A stretch of DNA of 64,000 nt from an uncultured Paracoccaceae bacterium (GCA_947487205.1 CANKVU010000003.1:62001-126000), one strand, 5' to 3'. Positions 43,405-52,661 are shown, counted from the stretch's first letter. Notes: a model not told the origin generated them from the sequence alone. Translations and numbers: made by a program.

Positions 43405-46400
43405 ATGTGCGCCGACACCACCGACACCGCCACCACGCCCGATTACAAGGACACCCTGAACCTGCCGCGGACCGACTTCCCCATGCGGGCGGGCCTGCCC
43501 CGGCGCGAGCCCGGCTGGCTGGAGCGGTGGGAGCGGATCGGTGTCTATGACCGCCTCAGGGAGCGGGCGGAGGGACGGCCGCCCTTCACGCTGCATGACG
43601 GGCCGCCCTATGCCAACGGTCATCTCCATATCGGCCACGCGCTGAACAAGACGATCAAGGACATGGTGGTGCGGTCCCACCAGATGATGGGGCACGACGC
43701 GCGCTATATCCCCGGCTGGGATTGCCATGGCCTGCCCATCGAGTGGAAGATCGAGGAGCGCTACCGCGCCAAGGGGCAGGACAAGGACGCCGTCGACGTG
43801 GTGGAGTTCCGCCGCGAATGCCGCGACTTCGCCGCCGAGTGGATCGACGTGCAGCGGGCGGAGTTCAAGCGCCTGGGGATCACCGGCTGCTGGGACCGCC
43901 CCTATCTGACGATGGATTTCCACGCCGAGCGGGTGATCGCCGAGGAGTTCCAGACCTTCCTGATGAACGGGACCCTGTATCAGGGGTCGAAGCCGGTCAT
44001 GTGGTCGCCGATCGAGAAGACGGCGCTCGCCGAGGCGGAAGTCGAGTACCACGACAAGGACAGCTTCACCATCTGGGTGAAGTTCCGCGTGGCCGAGATG
44101 GACCTGTCGGGCGCGCAGATGTCCGACGAGGAACTGGGCGACGACGAGCGCGAGGCGATCGCGCTGGCCCAGCAGCAGACCCGCGAGGCGTTCGAGGGGG
44201 CTTACGTGGTCATCTGGACGACGACGCCCTGGACGATCCCGTCCAACCGCGGCGTGACCTTCGGGGCGGAGATCGATTACGGGCTCTACGAGGTGGTCGA
44301 GACGCCGGAGGAATGCTGGGCCCGCCCCGGCGAGCGGTTCGTCCTGGCCGACCGGCTTGCCGCCGACACGTTCGCCCGGGCACGGCTGACCGACGGGCAA
44401 TGGCGGCGGATACGCGACGTGACGCAGATCCAGCTGGCGGCGATGCGCCTGTCCCATCCGCTGGCCGGCGTCGAGGGCGCGGAGGGCGAATGGGACGCGC
44501 CGCGCGACTTTCGCGCCGCCCCCTTCGTCACCGACGAGGAGGGAACGGGCTTCGTCCATTGCGCCCCCTCCCACGGGATGGACGAGTTCGAACTGTACCG
44601 CGATCTGGGGATGCTGGGGCAGGTCATCACCCACAACGTGATGGAGGACGGCTCCTTCCGCGAGGACCTGCCGCTTTTCGGCGGGCGGCGCATCCTGAAG
44701 AAGAACGGCAAGGAGGGCGACGCCAACAAGGCGGTGATCGACGCCCTGACCGACGCCGGCGGCCTTCTGGCGCGGGGCAAGATCACCCATTCCTACCCGC
44801 ATAGCTGGCGCTCCAAGGCGCCGCTCATCTATCGCAACACGCCGCAATGGTTCGCCGCGATCGACCGCGCGGTCGGCGACGGGCAGGATGCCTACGGCCA
44901 CACGATCCGCGCCCGCGCGCTGCGCTCCATCGACGAGCTGGTGGCGTGGACGCCCAAATCGGGGCGCAACCGGCTGCATTCCATGGTCGAGAACCGCCCC
45001 GACTGGGTGCTGTCGCGGCAGCGCGCCTGGGGGGTGCCGCTGACCTGCTTCGTCAAGCGGGGCGCGAGGCCGGACGATCCGGACTTCCTTCTGCGCGACG
45101 CGGAGGTGAACGCGCGGATCCTCGACGCGTTCGAGGCCGAGGGGGCGGATGCCTGGTATGCCGAGGGCGCCAAGGCGCGGTTCCTGGGCAACGATCACGA
45201 CCCGGAAGAGTGGGAGCAGGTGACCGACATCCTGGATGTCTGGTTCGACAGCGGCTCGACCCACGCCTTCGTCCTGCGCGACCGCCCCGACGGCACGGAC
45301 GACGGGATCGCGGACGTCTATCTGGAGGGGACGGACCAGCACCGGGGGTGGTTCCATTCCTCGCTCCTGCAGGCCTGCGGGACGCTGGGCCGCGCGCCCT
45401 ACCGCAACGTCGTCACCCACGGCTTCACGCTCGATGCCAAGGGCAACAAGATGTCGAAGAGCCTCGGCAACACGGTCGCGCCGCAGAAGGTAGTGGACCA
45501 GTACGGCGCCGACATCCTGCGCCTGTGGGTGGCGCAGTCTGATTATACCGGCGACCTCAGGATCGGGGACGAGATCCTGAAGGGCGTCGCGGACAGCTAT
45601 CGCCGCCTGCGCAACACGCTGCGCTTCCTGCTGGGCAACCTGCCGGAGACGGCGCCCGAGGTCGATCCGGCCGAGATGCCGGAGCTGGAGCGTTGGGTGC
45701 TACACCGGCTGGCGGAGCTCGACGACCATGTGCGCGCCCGCTACCGCGCCTTCGACTTCCAGGAGGTGTTCCAGGCGGTCTTCACCTTCGCCACGGTGGA
45801 CCTGTCGTCGTTCTATTTCGACATCCGCAAGGACGCCCTCTATTGCGACGCGCCGGACGCGCCCCGCCGCCGCGCGGCGGAGGCGGTGCTCGACCTTCTG
45901 TTCCACCGGCTGACCACCTGGCTGGCGCCGATCCTGCCCTTCACCATGGAGGAGGTCTGGCTGGAGCGGTTCCCGGGCGAGGACAGCTCGGTCCACCTGG
46001 TCGACATGCCCGCCACGCCCGCCTCCTGGCGCGACGACAGCCTTGCGGCGGAATGGGCCCGGGTGAGGCAGGTGCGGCGCGTGGTGACCGCCGCGCTGGA
46101 GGTGCAGCGCCGCGACAAGGTGATCGGCGCGTCGCTGGAGGCCGCGCCCATCGTCCATGTCGAGGACGCGGACCTTGCCGCCACGCTGTCACGCCTCGCC
46201 TTCGACGACATCTGCATCGTCAGCGACGTGCGGGTGACGACCGATCCCGCCCCCGCGGAGGCGTTCCGCCTGCCCGAGGTGGAGGGCGTGGCCGTCGCCT
46301 TCGCCGCGGCGCGCGGCGCCAAGTGCCAGCGGTGCTGGAAGGTGCTGCCCGACGTGGGCGCCCACGACCACCCCGGCGTCTGCGCCCGCTGCGATGCGGC

Positions 46401-46410
46401 GCTGGACTGA
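43405..46410 (+). CDS. ileS: Isoleucyl-tRNA synthetase IleS
   Basis: 1001 residues, class I synthetase. HIGH motif in GPPYANGHLHIGHALNK, GWDCHGLPIEWK, editing domain (CP1) with YVVIWTTTPWTIPSNRG, KMSKS in KGNKMSKSLGN, and a C-terminal zinc site CQRCWKVL with CARCDAAL. ATG at 43405 (MCADTTDTATTPDYKDTLNL) is the natural start. A leader with promoter, mini-ORF and hairpin precedes it. Confidence 0.98.
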   Translation: MCADTTDTATTPDYKDTLNLPRTDFPMRAGLPRREPGWLERWERIGVYDRLRERAEGRPPFTLHDGPPYANGHLHIGHALNKTIKDMVVRSHQMMGHDARYIPGWDCHGLPIEWKIEERYRAKGQDKDAVDVVEFRRECRDFAAEWIDVQRAEFKRLGITGCWDRPYLTMDFHAERVIAEEFQTFLMNGTLYQGSKPVMWSPIEKTALAEAEVEYHDKDSFTIWVKFRVAEMDLSGAQMSDEELGDDEREAIALAQQQTREAFEGAYVVIWTTTPWTIPSNRGVTFGAEIDYGLYEVVETPEECWARPGERFVLADRLAADTFARARLTDGQWRRIRDVTQIQLAAMRLSHPLAGVEGAEGEWDAPRDFRAAPFVTDEEGTGFVHCAPSHGMDEFELYRDLGMLGQVITHNVMEDGSFREDLPLFGGRRILKKNGKEGDANKAVIDALTDAGGLLARGKITHSYPHSWRSKAPLIYRNTPQWFAAIDRAVGDGQDAYGHTIRARALRSIDELVAWTPKSGRNRLHSMVENRPDWVLSRQRAWGVPLTCFVKRGARPDDPDFLLRDAEVNARILDAFEAEGADAWYAEGAKARFLGNDHDPEEWEQVTDILDVWFDSGSTHAFVLRDRPDGTDDGIADVYLEGTDQHRGWFHSSLLQACGTLGRAPYRNVVTHGFTLDAKGNKMSKSLGNTVAPQKVVDQYGADILRLWVAQSDYTGDLRIGDEILKGVADSYRRLRNTLRFLLGNLPETAPEVDPAEMPELERWVLHRLAELDDHVRARYRAFDFQEVFQAVFTFATVDLSSFYFDIRKDALYCDAPDAPRRRAAEAVLDLLFHRLTTWLAPILPFTMEEVWLERFPGEDSSVHLVDMPATPASWRDDSLAAEWARVRQVRRVVTAALEVQRRDKVIGASLEAAPIVHVEDADLAATLSRLAFDDICIVSDVRVTTDPAPAEAFRLPEVEGVAVAFAAARGAKCQRCWKVLPDVGAHDHPGVCARCDAALD

Positions 46411-46430
46411 CCGGGCCGCCGCGCGCGCCG

Positions 46431-46662
46431 ATGCCGGATGATGCCGAGATCGCGGCCGTGCTGATGGCGCTGGCCCGCGAACGGGGCCCGGAGAAGACCT
46501 TCTGCCCGTCGGAGGCGGCGCGGCGCCTGGCCGCGGATTGGCGGCCGCTGATGGGCGACGTGCGGCGGGTCGCGGCGGGCCTGCCGCTGGAGGCGCGCCA
46601 GGCGGGTCGATGCGGCGCGCGCGGCCGGCCCGATCCGCCTGCGGCTGGCCGGGTCCGGCTAG
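46431..46662 (+). pseudogene. DUF3253 protein, frameshifted
   Basis: Begins 20 bp after ileS with MPDDAEIAAVLMALARERGP, then KTFCPSEAARRLAADWRPLM and DVRRVAAGL, a clear DUF3253 start (about 80-90 residues in intact members). Near 46610-46620 the reading frame must shift: the expected ending AARAAGPIRLRLAGSG and TAG (46660-46662) is in another frame, while the first frame runs on for more than 1.4 kb over minus-strand genes. The span of 232 bp is not a multiple of three. A few residues also seem lost at the break. Either a mutation or a sequencing error; function unknown. Confidence 0.7.
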
Positions 46663-47354
46663 CCGTCGGGGCCGTAGATCGCCTGTTGCGCGATGCCGGC
46701 GAGGGCGAGGTAGATCGACGCGACGATGAGACCCAGTTCCAGCGTCGGGAACGGCTCGAAATCGAGCCAGGCGGCCCAGCCCGCCATCACCGTCCACAGC
46801 AGCGCCACCGGCAGCGTGAGGCCGCGCCACCGCTGCGTCCGCACCGGGTGGACGAATTTCAGGTTCAGGAACATCGAGACGGCGAAGAGGATGACCAGCG
46901 TCAGGGTCAGCCACCAGGGCGGCTCCACCACGAAGAAGACGAGCACGGCCATGTTCCAGCAGCCCGGGAAGCCGGAGAAGGAATAGTCCCGCGTCTTCAT
47001 CCGGGTGTCGGCGAAATACACGACCGAGGTGTAGGTGATGACGATGATCGCGATCCACCCGGTCCAGCCCGGCATCAGCCCCGAGGCGAAGAGGGCGAAG
47101 GCGGGGATGAAGACGTAGGTGAGGTAGTCGATGATGAGGTCCATCAGGACCCCGTCGTATTCGGGCGCGTTCGTGCCCACGTCGTAGCGCCGCGCCAGCG
47201 GGCCGTCGATGCCGTCGACGGCGAAGGCCACGACCAGCCAGAGCCACATCAGGCCCCATGCATGGTCGATGGCGGCCAGCATCGCGAGCATGGCGAAGAC
47301 AGCGCCGGTGGCCGTCAGGAAGTGGACGGCGAAAGCCTTGGGACGAACGGACAT
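46659..47354 (-). CDS. pcs: Phosphatidylcholine synthase Pcs
   Basis: 231 residues, about eight membrane segments; condenses choline with CDP-diacylglycerol. CDP-alcohol transferase motif DGIDGPLARR with the second acidic pair in YDGVLMDLIIDYLTYVFIPA, and SGFPGCWNMAVLVFF typical for Pcs. Common in Alphaproteobacteria. Stop codon overlaps the stop of the DUF3253 gene on the other strand by 4 bp. Confidence 0.93.
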   Translation of the reverse strand: MSVRPKAFAVHFLTATGAVFAMLAMLAAIDHAWGLMWLWLVVAFAVDGIDGPLARRYDVGTNAPEYDGVLMDLIIDYLTYVFIPAFALFASGLMPGWTGWIAIIVITYTSVVYFADTRMKTRDYSFSGFPGCWNMAVLVFFVVEPPWWLTLTLVILFAVSMFLNLKFVHPVRTQRWRGLTLPVALLWTVMAGWAAWLDFEPFPTLELGLIVASIYLALAGIAQQAIYGPDG

Positions 47355-47396
47355 TGGGCCAAGATGACAGGGCGCGGAGGCGAGCGCAATCTGCCC

Positions 47397-47855
47397 TCAG
47401 GCCTGGCCGGCCTCGATCCGGCGCGCGAAGGCGTCGATCCGGCGCGACAGCCGCTCCTCCAGACCGCCCCGGGCGAGGTTCAGCGGCTGGACGAGGAGCC
47501 TGCCGCCCAGGGTGCGGGCGCTGAGATGGATGTCGACCTCCATCGTGGTGCGGCCCGGCCCGGTGGCCGCGAGAACCAGCTCGGCCAGCGCGGTGACGCC
47601 GTCCAGATCGGCGGCGATCGCGATCCGGTCGTCCGGCTCGTAGGCGGTGACGCGGGCGGTGCCGGCGCGCGCCCGGCCGTGGAGGGGGATCAGCAGGCGC
47701 CATTCGGCCCCGGCGGGGCCGTCGGCGCCCCGATCGAGCCGGGTGACCTCGGCGCCCCGTTCGCGGGCCAGCGATTCGAGCGTCCGGATGTCCGATATGC
47801 CGGCAAAGACGCGATCCTTGGGCGCCTCCACCCGGGTCTGGGCGGTCAGTTTCAC
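47397..47855 (-). CDS. SRPBCC-fold protein
   Basis: 152 residues. START/polyketide-cyclase-like helix-grip: VEAPKDRVFAGISDI at the start and TTMEVDIHLSARTLGGRLLV, then an amphipathic C-terminal helix LEERLSRRIDAFARRIE. Ligand unknown. GTG start at 47855 has AGGAGG 5 nt upstream. Lies 20 bp behind nudC and 42 bp ahead of pcs on the same strand. Confidence 0.82.
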   Translation of the reverse strand: MKLTAQTRVEAPKDRVFAGISDIRTLESLARERGAEVTRLDRGADGPAGAEWRLLIPLHGRARAGTARVTAYEPDDRIAIAADLDGVTALAELVLAATGPGRTTMEVDIHLSARTLGGRLLVQPLNLARGGLEERLSRRIDAFARRIEAGQA

Positions 47856-47875
47856 GGGGGCCTCCTGGGGCGGGG

Positions 47876-48832
47876 TCAGTCGAGCCGGTCGGCCACCCAG
47901 GCCGACAGTAGGAAATGGGCGATGGCGCCGGGCCGGGCGGGAGCGACCTCGTGCGTGCCGGCGAAGGCGGACATGACCTCCTCGCGGGTCATCCATCGGG
48001 CATGTTCGATCTCCTCGCGGTCGGCGGCGATCTCGCGCGAGGTGGCCTCGGCCCGGCAGCCGATCATCAGGCTCGCCGGGAAGGGCCAGGGCTGGCTGGC
48101 GAGGTAGTCGACGGAACCGACATGGATGCCGGTCTCCTCGAAGGTCTCGCGGCGCACGGCGGCCTCGATCGTCTCTCCGGGCTCGACGAAGCCCGCAAGG
48201 AGGGAATACATCCCCTCCGGCCAGCCGGGCGCCCGCCCCATCAGCACCGAATTGCCGCTGAGGACCAGCATGATCACCACCGGATCGGTGCGCGGGAAAT
48301 GCGTCCGTCCGCATTCCGGGCAGTGGCGTTGCCAACCCGAGACGGCGGCGTGGCTGCGAGCGCCGCAGCGGGCGCAGAAGCCGTGGCTGCGGTGCCATTC
48401 GAGAAGCCCCCGCGCGGTCGCGGCCAGTTCCGCGTCGCGGGGCGACAGCGCGGTCATCGCGCTCCGCAATTCGGTGAAGGCGGCGCCCGAAATCGCCGGA
48501 TGGGCCTGGCGCGAGGGGTCGTGGAAGGCGCCCAGCGTATCGGGAACCTCGTCGGGGTCCCAGTGGGGCAGGTCCACCGCCATCCGCGGGGTGCCGCCGT
48601 CGAGGCCGAGAAAGACCCGCTCGCCGCCCTCGCACAGGACGGGATGGCTGCCCACGAGCCCGGTCAGGGTCAGGCCGCCGCTCTCGGCGTCGGCGGCCAT
48701 CAGCGGCTTGCCGCGCCAGACCGGCGTCCAGAGGGCCGCGGGATCCTGCGCCGGGTCCGGCGCGCCCGTCCGCAAATGGGCCGCCCGGTCGAGGCCCGAG
48801 CCCCCAAAGGTCACCGTTTCCGCGCGTCGCAC
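47876..48832 (-). CDS. nudC: NADH pyrophosphatase / RNA decapping NudC
   Basis: 318 residues. N-terminal NADH-PPase domain, zinc ribbon FCARCGARSH with HCPECGRTHFPRTDP, and the Nudix box GFVEPGETIEAAVRRETFEE followed by TGI. NudC-specific SQPWPFPASLM also present. Two adjacent GTG codons compete; the second (48832) sits 6 nt after AGGAGG and is chosen over 48835. Confidence 0.95.
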   Translation of the reverse strand: MRRAETVTFGGSGLDRAAHLRTGAPDPAQDPAALWTPVWRGKPLMAADAESGGLTLTGLVGSHPVLCEGGERVFLGLDGGTPRMAVDLPHWDPDEVPDTLGAFHDPSRQAHPAISGAAFTELRSAMTALSPRDAELAATARGLLEWHRSHGFCARCGARSHAAVSGWQRHCPECGRTHFPRTDPVVIMLVLSGNSVLMGRAPGWPEGMYSLLAGFVEPGETIEAAVRRETFEETGIHVGSVDYLASQPWPFPASLMIGCRAEATSREIAADREEIEHARWMTREEVMSAFAGTHEVAPARPGAIAHFLLSAWVADRLD

Positions 48833-48955
48833 CACCGTCCTCCTGCTGGCCGATGCGTTGGTGCGACGCCCGGGCCGCGAAAGCAAGTCTCGGCGCGGAA
48901 ACAGGTTTACAACCCTGAGGCGAAAAGCGACGCTGCGCCGACACTGGGGGGCAGG

Positions 48956-50833
48956 ATGATCGGCACGGAAGGCGAGATGGCCCGGGCGGAAGCGGGCGGT
49001 TCGACCGCGCTCCTTCGGCTACTTGCCACCACGGACCTGCATGCCGCGATCCGCGACTACGATTACGGAAGCCGCCGCCCCGATCCCTCGCGGGGCCTGA
49101 GCCTGGCGGCGAGCCTGGCGCGGGAGCTGGGCGCCGCCGCCGATTGCGCGTTTCTTCTCGACAACGGCGATTTCCTCCACGGCGAGAGCAACCTCGCCGT
49201 GCCCGAGGCGGGCGTGAGCGGCGTGATCGGGGCGATGAACGCCGCCGGGTTCGACGCCGCCGCGCTTGGCAATCACGAATTCGACGCGGGCCTGGCGCTC
49301 CTCGACCGGGCGATGGCGCTGGCGGCGTTTCCCGTCCTGTGCGCCAACGTGCTGCGGCCGGACGGGTCCACCTATGCTGCGCCCCACGCGATGATCGAGC
49401 GCGAGGTGGTTGCGCGGGACGGTGCGCGCCACCCGGTGCGGATCGGCGTGGTGGGCCTGCTGCCCGCCGCGGCGGTCGGCCGGGCGGGGCGCGCCAAGCT
49501 GGGGCCGCTGCGGGTCGAGGACCCGGTGGCGGTGTCGCGACGCGTGGTTCCGGACCTGCGCGCGGCGGGCGCGGACCTGGTGCTGGCGCTCTGCCACGGG
49601 GGGCTCGACGAGGGGGGCGACATGACCGCGATCGCCCTGGCCAAGAGCGGCCTTTTCGACGCGATGGTGCTGGGCCACACGCATGGTCTCTTTCCCCGGC
49701 CGGGCCCGCGCCGCGCCGACGGGGTCGATCCGGCGGCGGGAACGGTCGGCGGCGTGCCGGCGGTGATGCCGGGCGTCTTCGGGCGCTACCTGGGGCGGAT
49801 CGACCTGCACCTGGAGCGGACGGAAGGGGGCTGGCGGCGGTTGCGCCACGAGATCGCGCTCCACCCCGTCTCGCGCTGGGCCGAGGCGGGCCGGATCGAG
49901 CCGCTGGCGCCCTGCGACCCGGCGGTCCTGCGGGCGAGCCGGGGGTTCCACCGGGACGCGCTGCTGGCCGGCGCGCGGGAGGTCGGGCGAATCTCGACGC
50001 CGCTTTCGACCCATTTTTCGCGGCTCGGGCGGTGCCGCGCCACGTCGTTCGTCGCCGGGGCCAAGCGGCTGGCGGTGGAGCGGGTGCTGGGCACCGAGGT
50101 CCCGGTGGTGGGGCTGACCGCGCCCACATGGTGCGGCGGGCGGGGCGGACCGATGCATTACGTCGACATCGCCCCCGAGCGGATCGTGGAGGCGGACCTG
50201 CGCCGGCTCTGCCCCTTTTCGGACCGGATCGTGGCGCTGCGGGCGACGGGGGCGGACCTGCGGCTGTGGCTGGAACGCAGCGTCAGCGCGCTGGCGCAGC
50301 TCAGCCCCGGCGAACTGACCACGCGGATGGTCGATCCGCGCTTTCCGCCGATGGATTTCGACCTGCCCGACCGGGTGCGGTTCCGCGTCGACGCCGGACG
50401 CGCGGCGCTTTTCGACATGCAGGGGCGGCGGCTGCGCGAGGGGCCCGGGCGGGTCGGCGACCTGACGCTGGACGGACGGCCGCTCGACGAGCGCGCGCCC
50501 CTGGTTCTGGCCGTCACCGATTACCGCATGCGGGGCGGGGGCGGATTTCCGATCCCGCCCGGACCGCCGCTGGTCGAGACCGGGCTGACGGCGCGCGACG
50601 CGGTGATCGCGGCGCTGGCGGCGGGCCGGGGGGCGCCCGAGGATCCGCGGATCTTCGACCTTGGGCCCGTGCGCCATGCCACGGCCCTGTTCCGCACCGG
50701 GCCGGGCGCGGCGCGCCATCACGACCTGGTGGCGGATCTGGGGCTGGAACGGCTGGGCTGGAACGCGCAGGGCTTCCGCACCTACCTGGTCCACTTCGCC
50801 GATCCCCTTGAAAGGGCCGGGCGCGTCGCGTAA
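48956..50833 (+). CDS. 2',3'-cyclic-nucleotide 2'-phosphodiesterase / 5'-nucleotidase family protein
   Basis: 625 residues. N-terminal metallophosphoesterase: TTDLHAAIRDYDY, DNGDFLHGE, LGNHEFDAGL, LCHGGLDEGG and LGHTHGLFP; C-terminal 5'-nucleotidase domain with RCRATSFVAGAKRLAVERVL, MHYVDIAPERIVEADLRRLC and VTDYRMRGGGGFP. CpdB-like but no convincing signal peptide is visible, unlike periplasmic CpdB. ATG at 48956 used; ATG at 48977 with GGAAGG upstream is an alternative. The SRP RNA promoter lies in its last codons. Confidence 0.9.
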   Translation: MIGTEGEMARAEAGGSTALLRLLATTDLHAAIRDYDYGSRRPDPSRGLSLAASLARELGAAADCAFLLDNGDFLHGESNLAVPEAGVSGVIGAMNAAGFDAAALGNHEFDAGLALLDRAMALAAFPVLCANVLRPDGSTYAAPHAMIEREVVARDGARHPVRIGVVGLLPAAAVGRAGRAKLGPLRVEDPVAVSRRVVPDLRAAGADLVLALCHGGLDEGGDMTAIALAKSGLFDAMVLGHTHGLFPRPGPRRADGVDPAAGTVGGVPAVMPGVFGRYLGRIDLHLERTEGGWRRLRHEIALHPVSRWAEAGRIEPLAPCDPAVLRASRGFHRDALLAGAREVGRISTPLSTHFSRLGRCRATSFVAGAKRLAVERVLGTEVPVVGLTAPTWCGGRGGPMHYVDIAPERIVEADLRRLCPFSDRIVALRATGADLRLWLERSVSALAQLSPGELTTRMVDPRFPPMDFDLPDRVRFRVDAGRAALFDMQGRRLREGPGRVGDLTLDGRPLDERAPLVLAVTDYRMRGGGGFPIPPGPPLVETGLTARDAVIAALAAGRGAPEDPRIFDLGPVRHATALFRTGPGAARHHDLVADLGLERLGWNAQGFRTYLVHFADPLERAGRVA

Positions 50834-50836
50834 CTG
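50808..50836 (+). promoter_or_regulatory. Promoter of the SRP RNA gene
   Basis: -35 TTGAAA (50808-50813), 17-nt spacer, -10 TAACTG (50831-50836). Start expected 7 nt later at about 50843-50844, the first paired base of the RNA. The -35 is inside the nucleotidase coding region and the -10 overlaps its stop codon. Confidence 0.65.
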
Positions 50837-50843
50837 GAGGATC

Positions 50844-50936
50844 GAGAGGCTGGCGCGGGCAGGCGCCTCGCCAACCCGGTCAGATCCGGAAGGAAGCAGC
50901 CGTAACGAGCCCCGCCTGGGTCGCGTTCAGCCTCTC
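50844..50936 (+). ncRNA. ffs: Signal recognition particle RNA, bacterial small type (4.5S)
   Basis: The Ffh-binding domain is explicit: GGTCAGATCCGGAAGGAAGC followed by AGCC. Ends pair perfectly (GAGAGGCTG at 50844-50852 with CAGCCTCTC at 50928-50936). Length about 93 nt. It forms the SRP with Ffh for membrane protein targeting. No T-tract terminator follows; instead a run of 13 C. Confidence 0.97.
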
Positions 50937-50937
50937 A

Positions 50938-50950
50938 CCCCCCCCCCCCC
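50938..50950 (+). repeat. Homopolymeric C13 tract
   Basis: Thirteen consecutive C bases one base after the SRP RNA end and 7 bases before the end of the TRIC gene on the other strand. Prone to slippage and to sequencing error. Confidence 0.9.
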
Positions 50951-50956
50951 GATCCC

Positions 50957-51583
50957 TCATTGCGTGTCCCGCGGCGGCCGCGGCCGGTAGACCGGCAGGC
51001 GCCAGCCGAAGGCGAGCGATCCGGCGCGCAGGGTGAAGGCCGCACCGGCCGCGATTCCCGCCGCGAGCCAGAGCGCCGCGCCGAGCGCCGAGGCCAGCAG
51101 GGCGGCGGCCGCGCCGGCGAGCGCGGCGGTGGCGTAGAGTTCGCCGTGGCGCAGGATCAGCGGCACCTCGTTGGCCACCACGTCGCGCATCAGGCCGCCA
51201 AAGGTGCCGGTGGCGACCCCCATGAAGAGCACGATCGGCCAGGCCTGGCCGGCGGCCAGCGCCACCCCGGTTCCCGCCGCCACGGCGGAGGACAGCGCCG
51301 CCGCGTCGAGCCACAGAAGCGCCGAGAGGCGGCTTTCCAGCAGGTGCGCGGTAAAGAAGACGAGCACCGCCGCCGCGGCGGCGAAACCCAGATAGCTGGG
51401 ACTGGCGATCCAGAAGATCGCCCGGTCGAGCAATAGGTCGCGCAGCGTGCCGCCTCCCACCGCCGTCAGCGTGGCGAGGAAGGCGAAGCCCACCAGGTCG
51501 AGCCGGGCGCGGCTCGCCGTCAGCGCGCCGGTCAGGGCGAAGACGAAGACGGAGGCGTGATCGAGCAGGATGACCGCGTCCAT
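50957..51583 (-). CDS. TRIC cation-channel family protein (UPF0126/YicG)
   Basis: 208 residues, seven membrane segments in two similar halves: FVFALTGALTASRARLDLVG with AVGGGTLRDLLLDR, and GVATGTFGGLMRDVVANEVP with LRHGELYATAAL. The paired GGGTLRDLL and GGLMRDVV segments are the TRIC signature. Start ATG at 51583, 4 bp after the rnhA stop. Confidence 0.9.
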   Translation of the reverse strand: MDAVILLDHASVFVFALTGALTASRARLDLVGFAFLATLTAVGGGTLRDLLLDRAIFWIASPSYLGFAAAAAVLVFFTAHLLESRLSALLWLDAAALSSAVAAGTGVALAAGQAWPIVLFMGVATGTFGGLMRDVVANEVPLILRHGELYATAALAGAAAALLASALGAALWLAAGIAAGAAFTLRAGSLAFGWRLPVYRPRPPRDTQ

Positions 51584-51587
51584 GCCC

Positions 51588-52043
51588 TCAGCCCGGCTTG
51601 TATGCGGCCATGCCTGCGCGGGCCAGTTCGTCGGCGCGCTCGTTCTCGGGATGGCCGGCATGGCCTTTCACCCATTCCCACGTGACCTCGTGGCGGGACT
51701 GGGCCTCGTCCAGCCGCTGCCAGAGATCGACGTTCTTGACGGGCTTCTTCGCCGCCGTCTTCCAGCCGTTGCGCTTCCAGCCGTGTATCCAGCCGGTGAC
51801 GCCGTTCTTCACGTATTGGCTGTCGGTGACGAGCGTGATGCGGGAAGGGCGGCTGAGGCTTTCGAGCGCCGAGATCGCGGCCAGCAATTCCATGCGATTG
51901 TTGGTGGTCCGCGCCTCGCCGCCCTGAAGCTCCCGTTCGCGCAGCACGGCCCCGTCGCCGCGCGCGACGAGCAGCGCGCCCCAACCCCCGGGTCCGGGAT
52001 TGCCCGAACAGGCCCCGTCGGTATAGGCGAACACGTCTGGCAT
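51588..52043 (-). CDS. rnhA: Ribonuclease HI
   Basis: 151 residues. Catalytic D-E-D-D set: [49 protein letters not shown] and [10 protein letters not shown]-like [12 protein letters not shown]. Removes RNA from RNA-DNA hybrids. Standard length with the basic protrusion [14 protein letters not shown]. Confidence 0.97.
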   Translation of the reverse strand: MPDVFAYTDGACSGNPGPGGWGALLVARGDGAVLRERELQGGEARTTNNRMELLAAISALESLSRPSRITLVTDSQYVKNGVTGWIHGWKRNGWKTAAKKPVKNVDLWQRLDEAQSRHEVTWEWVKGHAGHPENERADELARAGMAAYKPG

Positions 52044-52119
52044 CGGCGATCCTGGCGGCGGGGGGCGTCGCCCGCCTCCTAGAGCGAAACCGGACCGGGG
52101 GGAAGGGCGGGCCCTCCCG

Positions 52120-52139
52120 CCCTGGCCGCGCGGCCAGGG
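52120..52139. repeat. 20-bp perfect palindrome after the DUF3429 gene
   Basis: CCCTGGCCGCGCGGCCAGGG, next to a second dyad AGGGCGGG-CCCT-CCCGCCCT at 52104-52119. It lies 5 bp downstream of the DUF3429 stop on the minus strand; no T-run, so at best a weak or factor-assisted transcript end. Confidence 0.5.
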
Positions 52140-52143
52140 CGCG

Positions 52144-52593
52144 TCAGAACATGACCGGCAGCAGGCTGAGGACCACGACGGCGGTCAGGATCAGGCGCAG
52201 CCGCAGCCACCAGCCGGGCGCGAGCCCCTGGGACTGGAACATCGCGTCGAGGCCGAGAATGCCCACGAAGCCGAGCGCCAGCCAGACCGCCGCCGAGACC
52301 GGACCGCCGCCCACGAGGAAGAAGGCCCAGAGCGCGGGGATCACCGACAGGGCGTAGCCGCTCGCCGCGACCCGGCCGGTGGCGCGCGTGGCGAAGCCCC
52401 AGAGCACGCCCGACATGAAGGACAGGATCACCGTGCCGTAGGCGAGCTGGATATAGGGGCCGACGAATCGCGGCCCGATCGCCGCCGCCGTCCATCCCCC
52501 GAGCGTGGGCACCCACATCGTCAGGCAGCCCCAGAGGAACGGCAGGAGCCCGGCCAGACCGAGCGCGAGCGGGGCGGCGGGGATGCGGGGCAT
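52144..52593 (-). CDS. DUF3429 membrane protein
   Basis: 149 residues, four hydrophobic segments: [57 protein letters not shown] and [31 protein letters not shown] is the recognisable DUF3429 block. Function unknown. Confidence 0.82.
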   Translation of the reverse strand: MPRIPAAPLALGLAGLLPFLWGCLTMWVPTLGGWTAAAIGPRFVGPYIQLAYGTVILSFMSGVLWGFATRATGRVAASGYALSVIPALWAFFLVGGGPVSAAVWLALGFVGILGLDAMFQSQGLAPGWWLRLRLILTAVVVLSLLPVMF

Positions 52594-52661
52594 GGGCGGT
52601 ACCTTTCGGGAACCTTGGGGGCCGGAAGCGGGGCCGTGCGGCGGGACGCCCGGGGCGCTGT

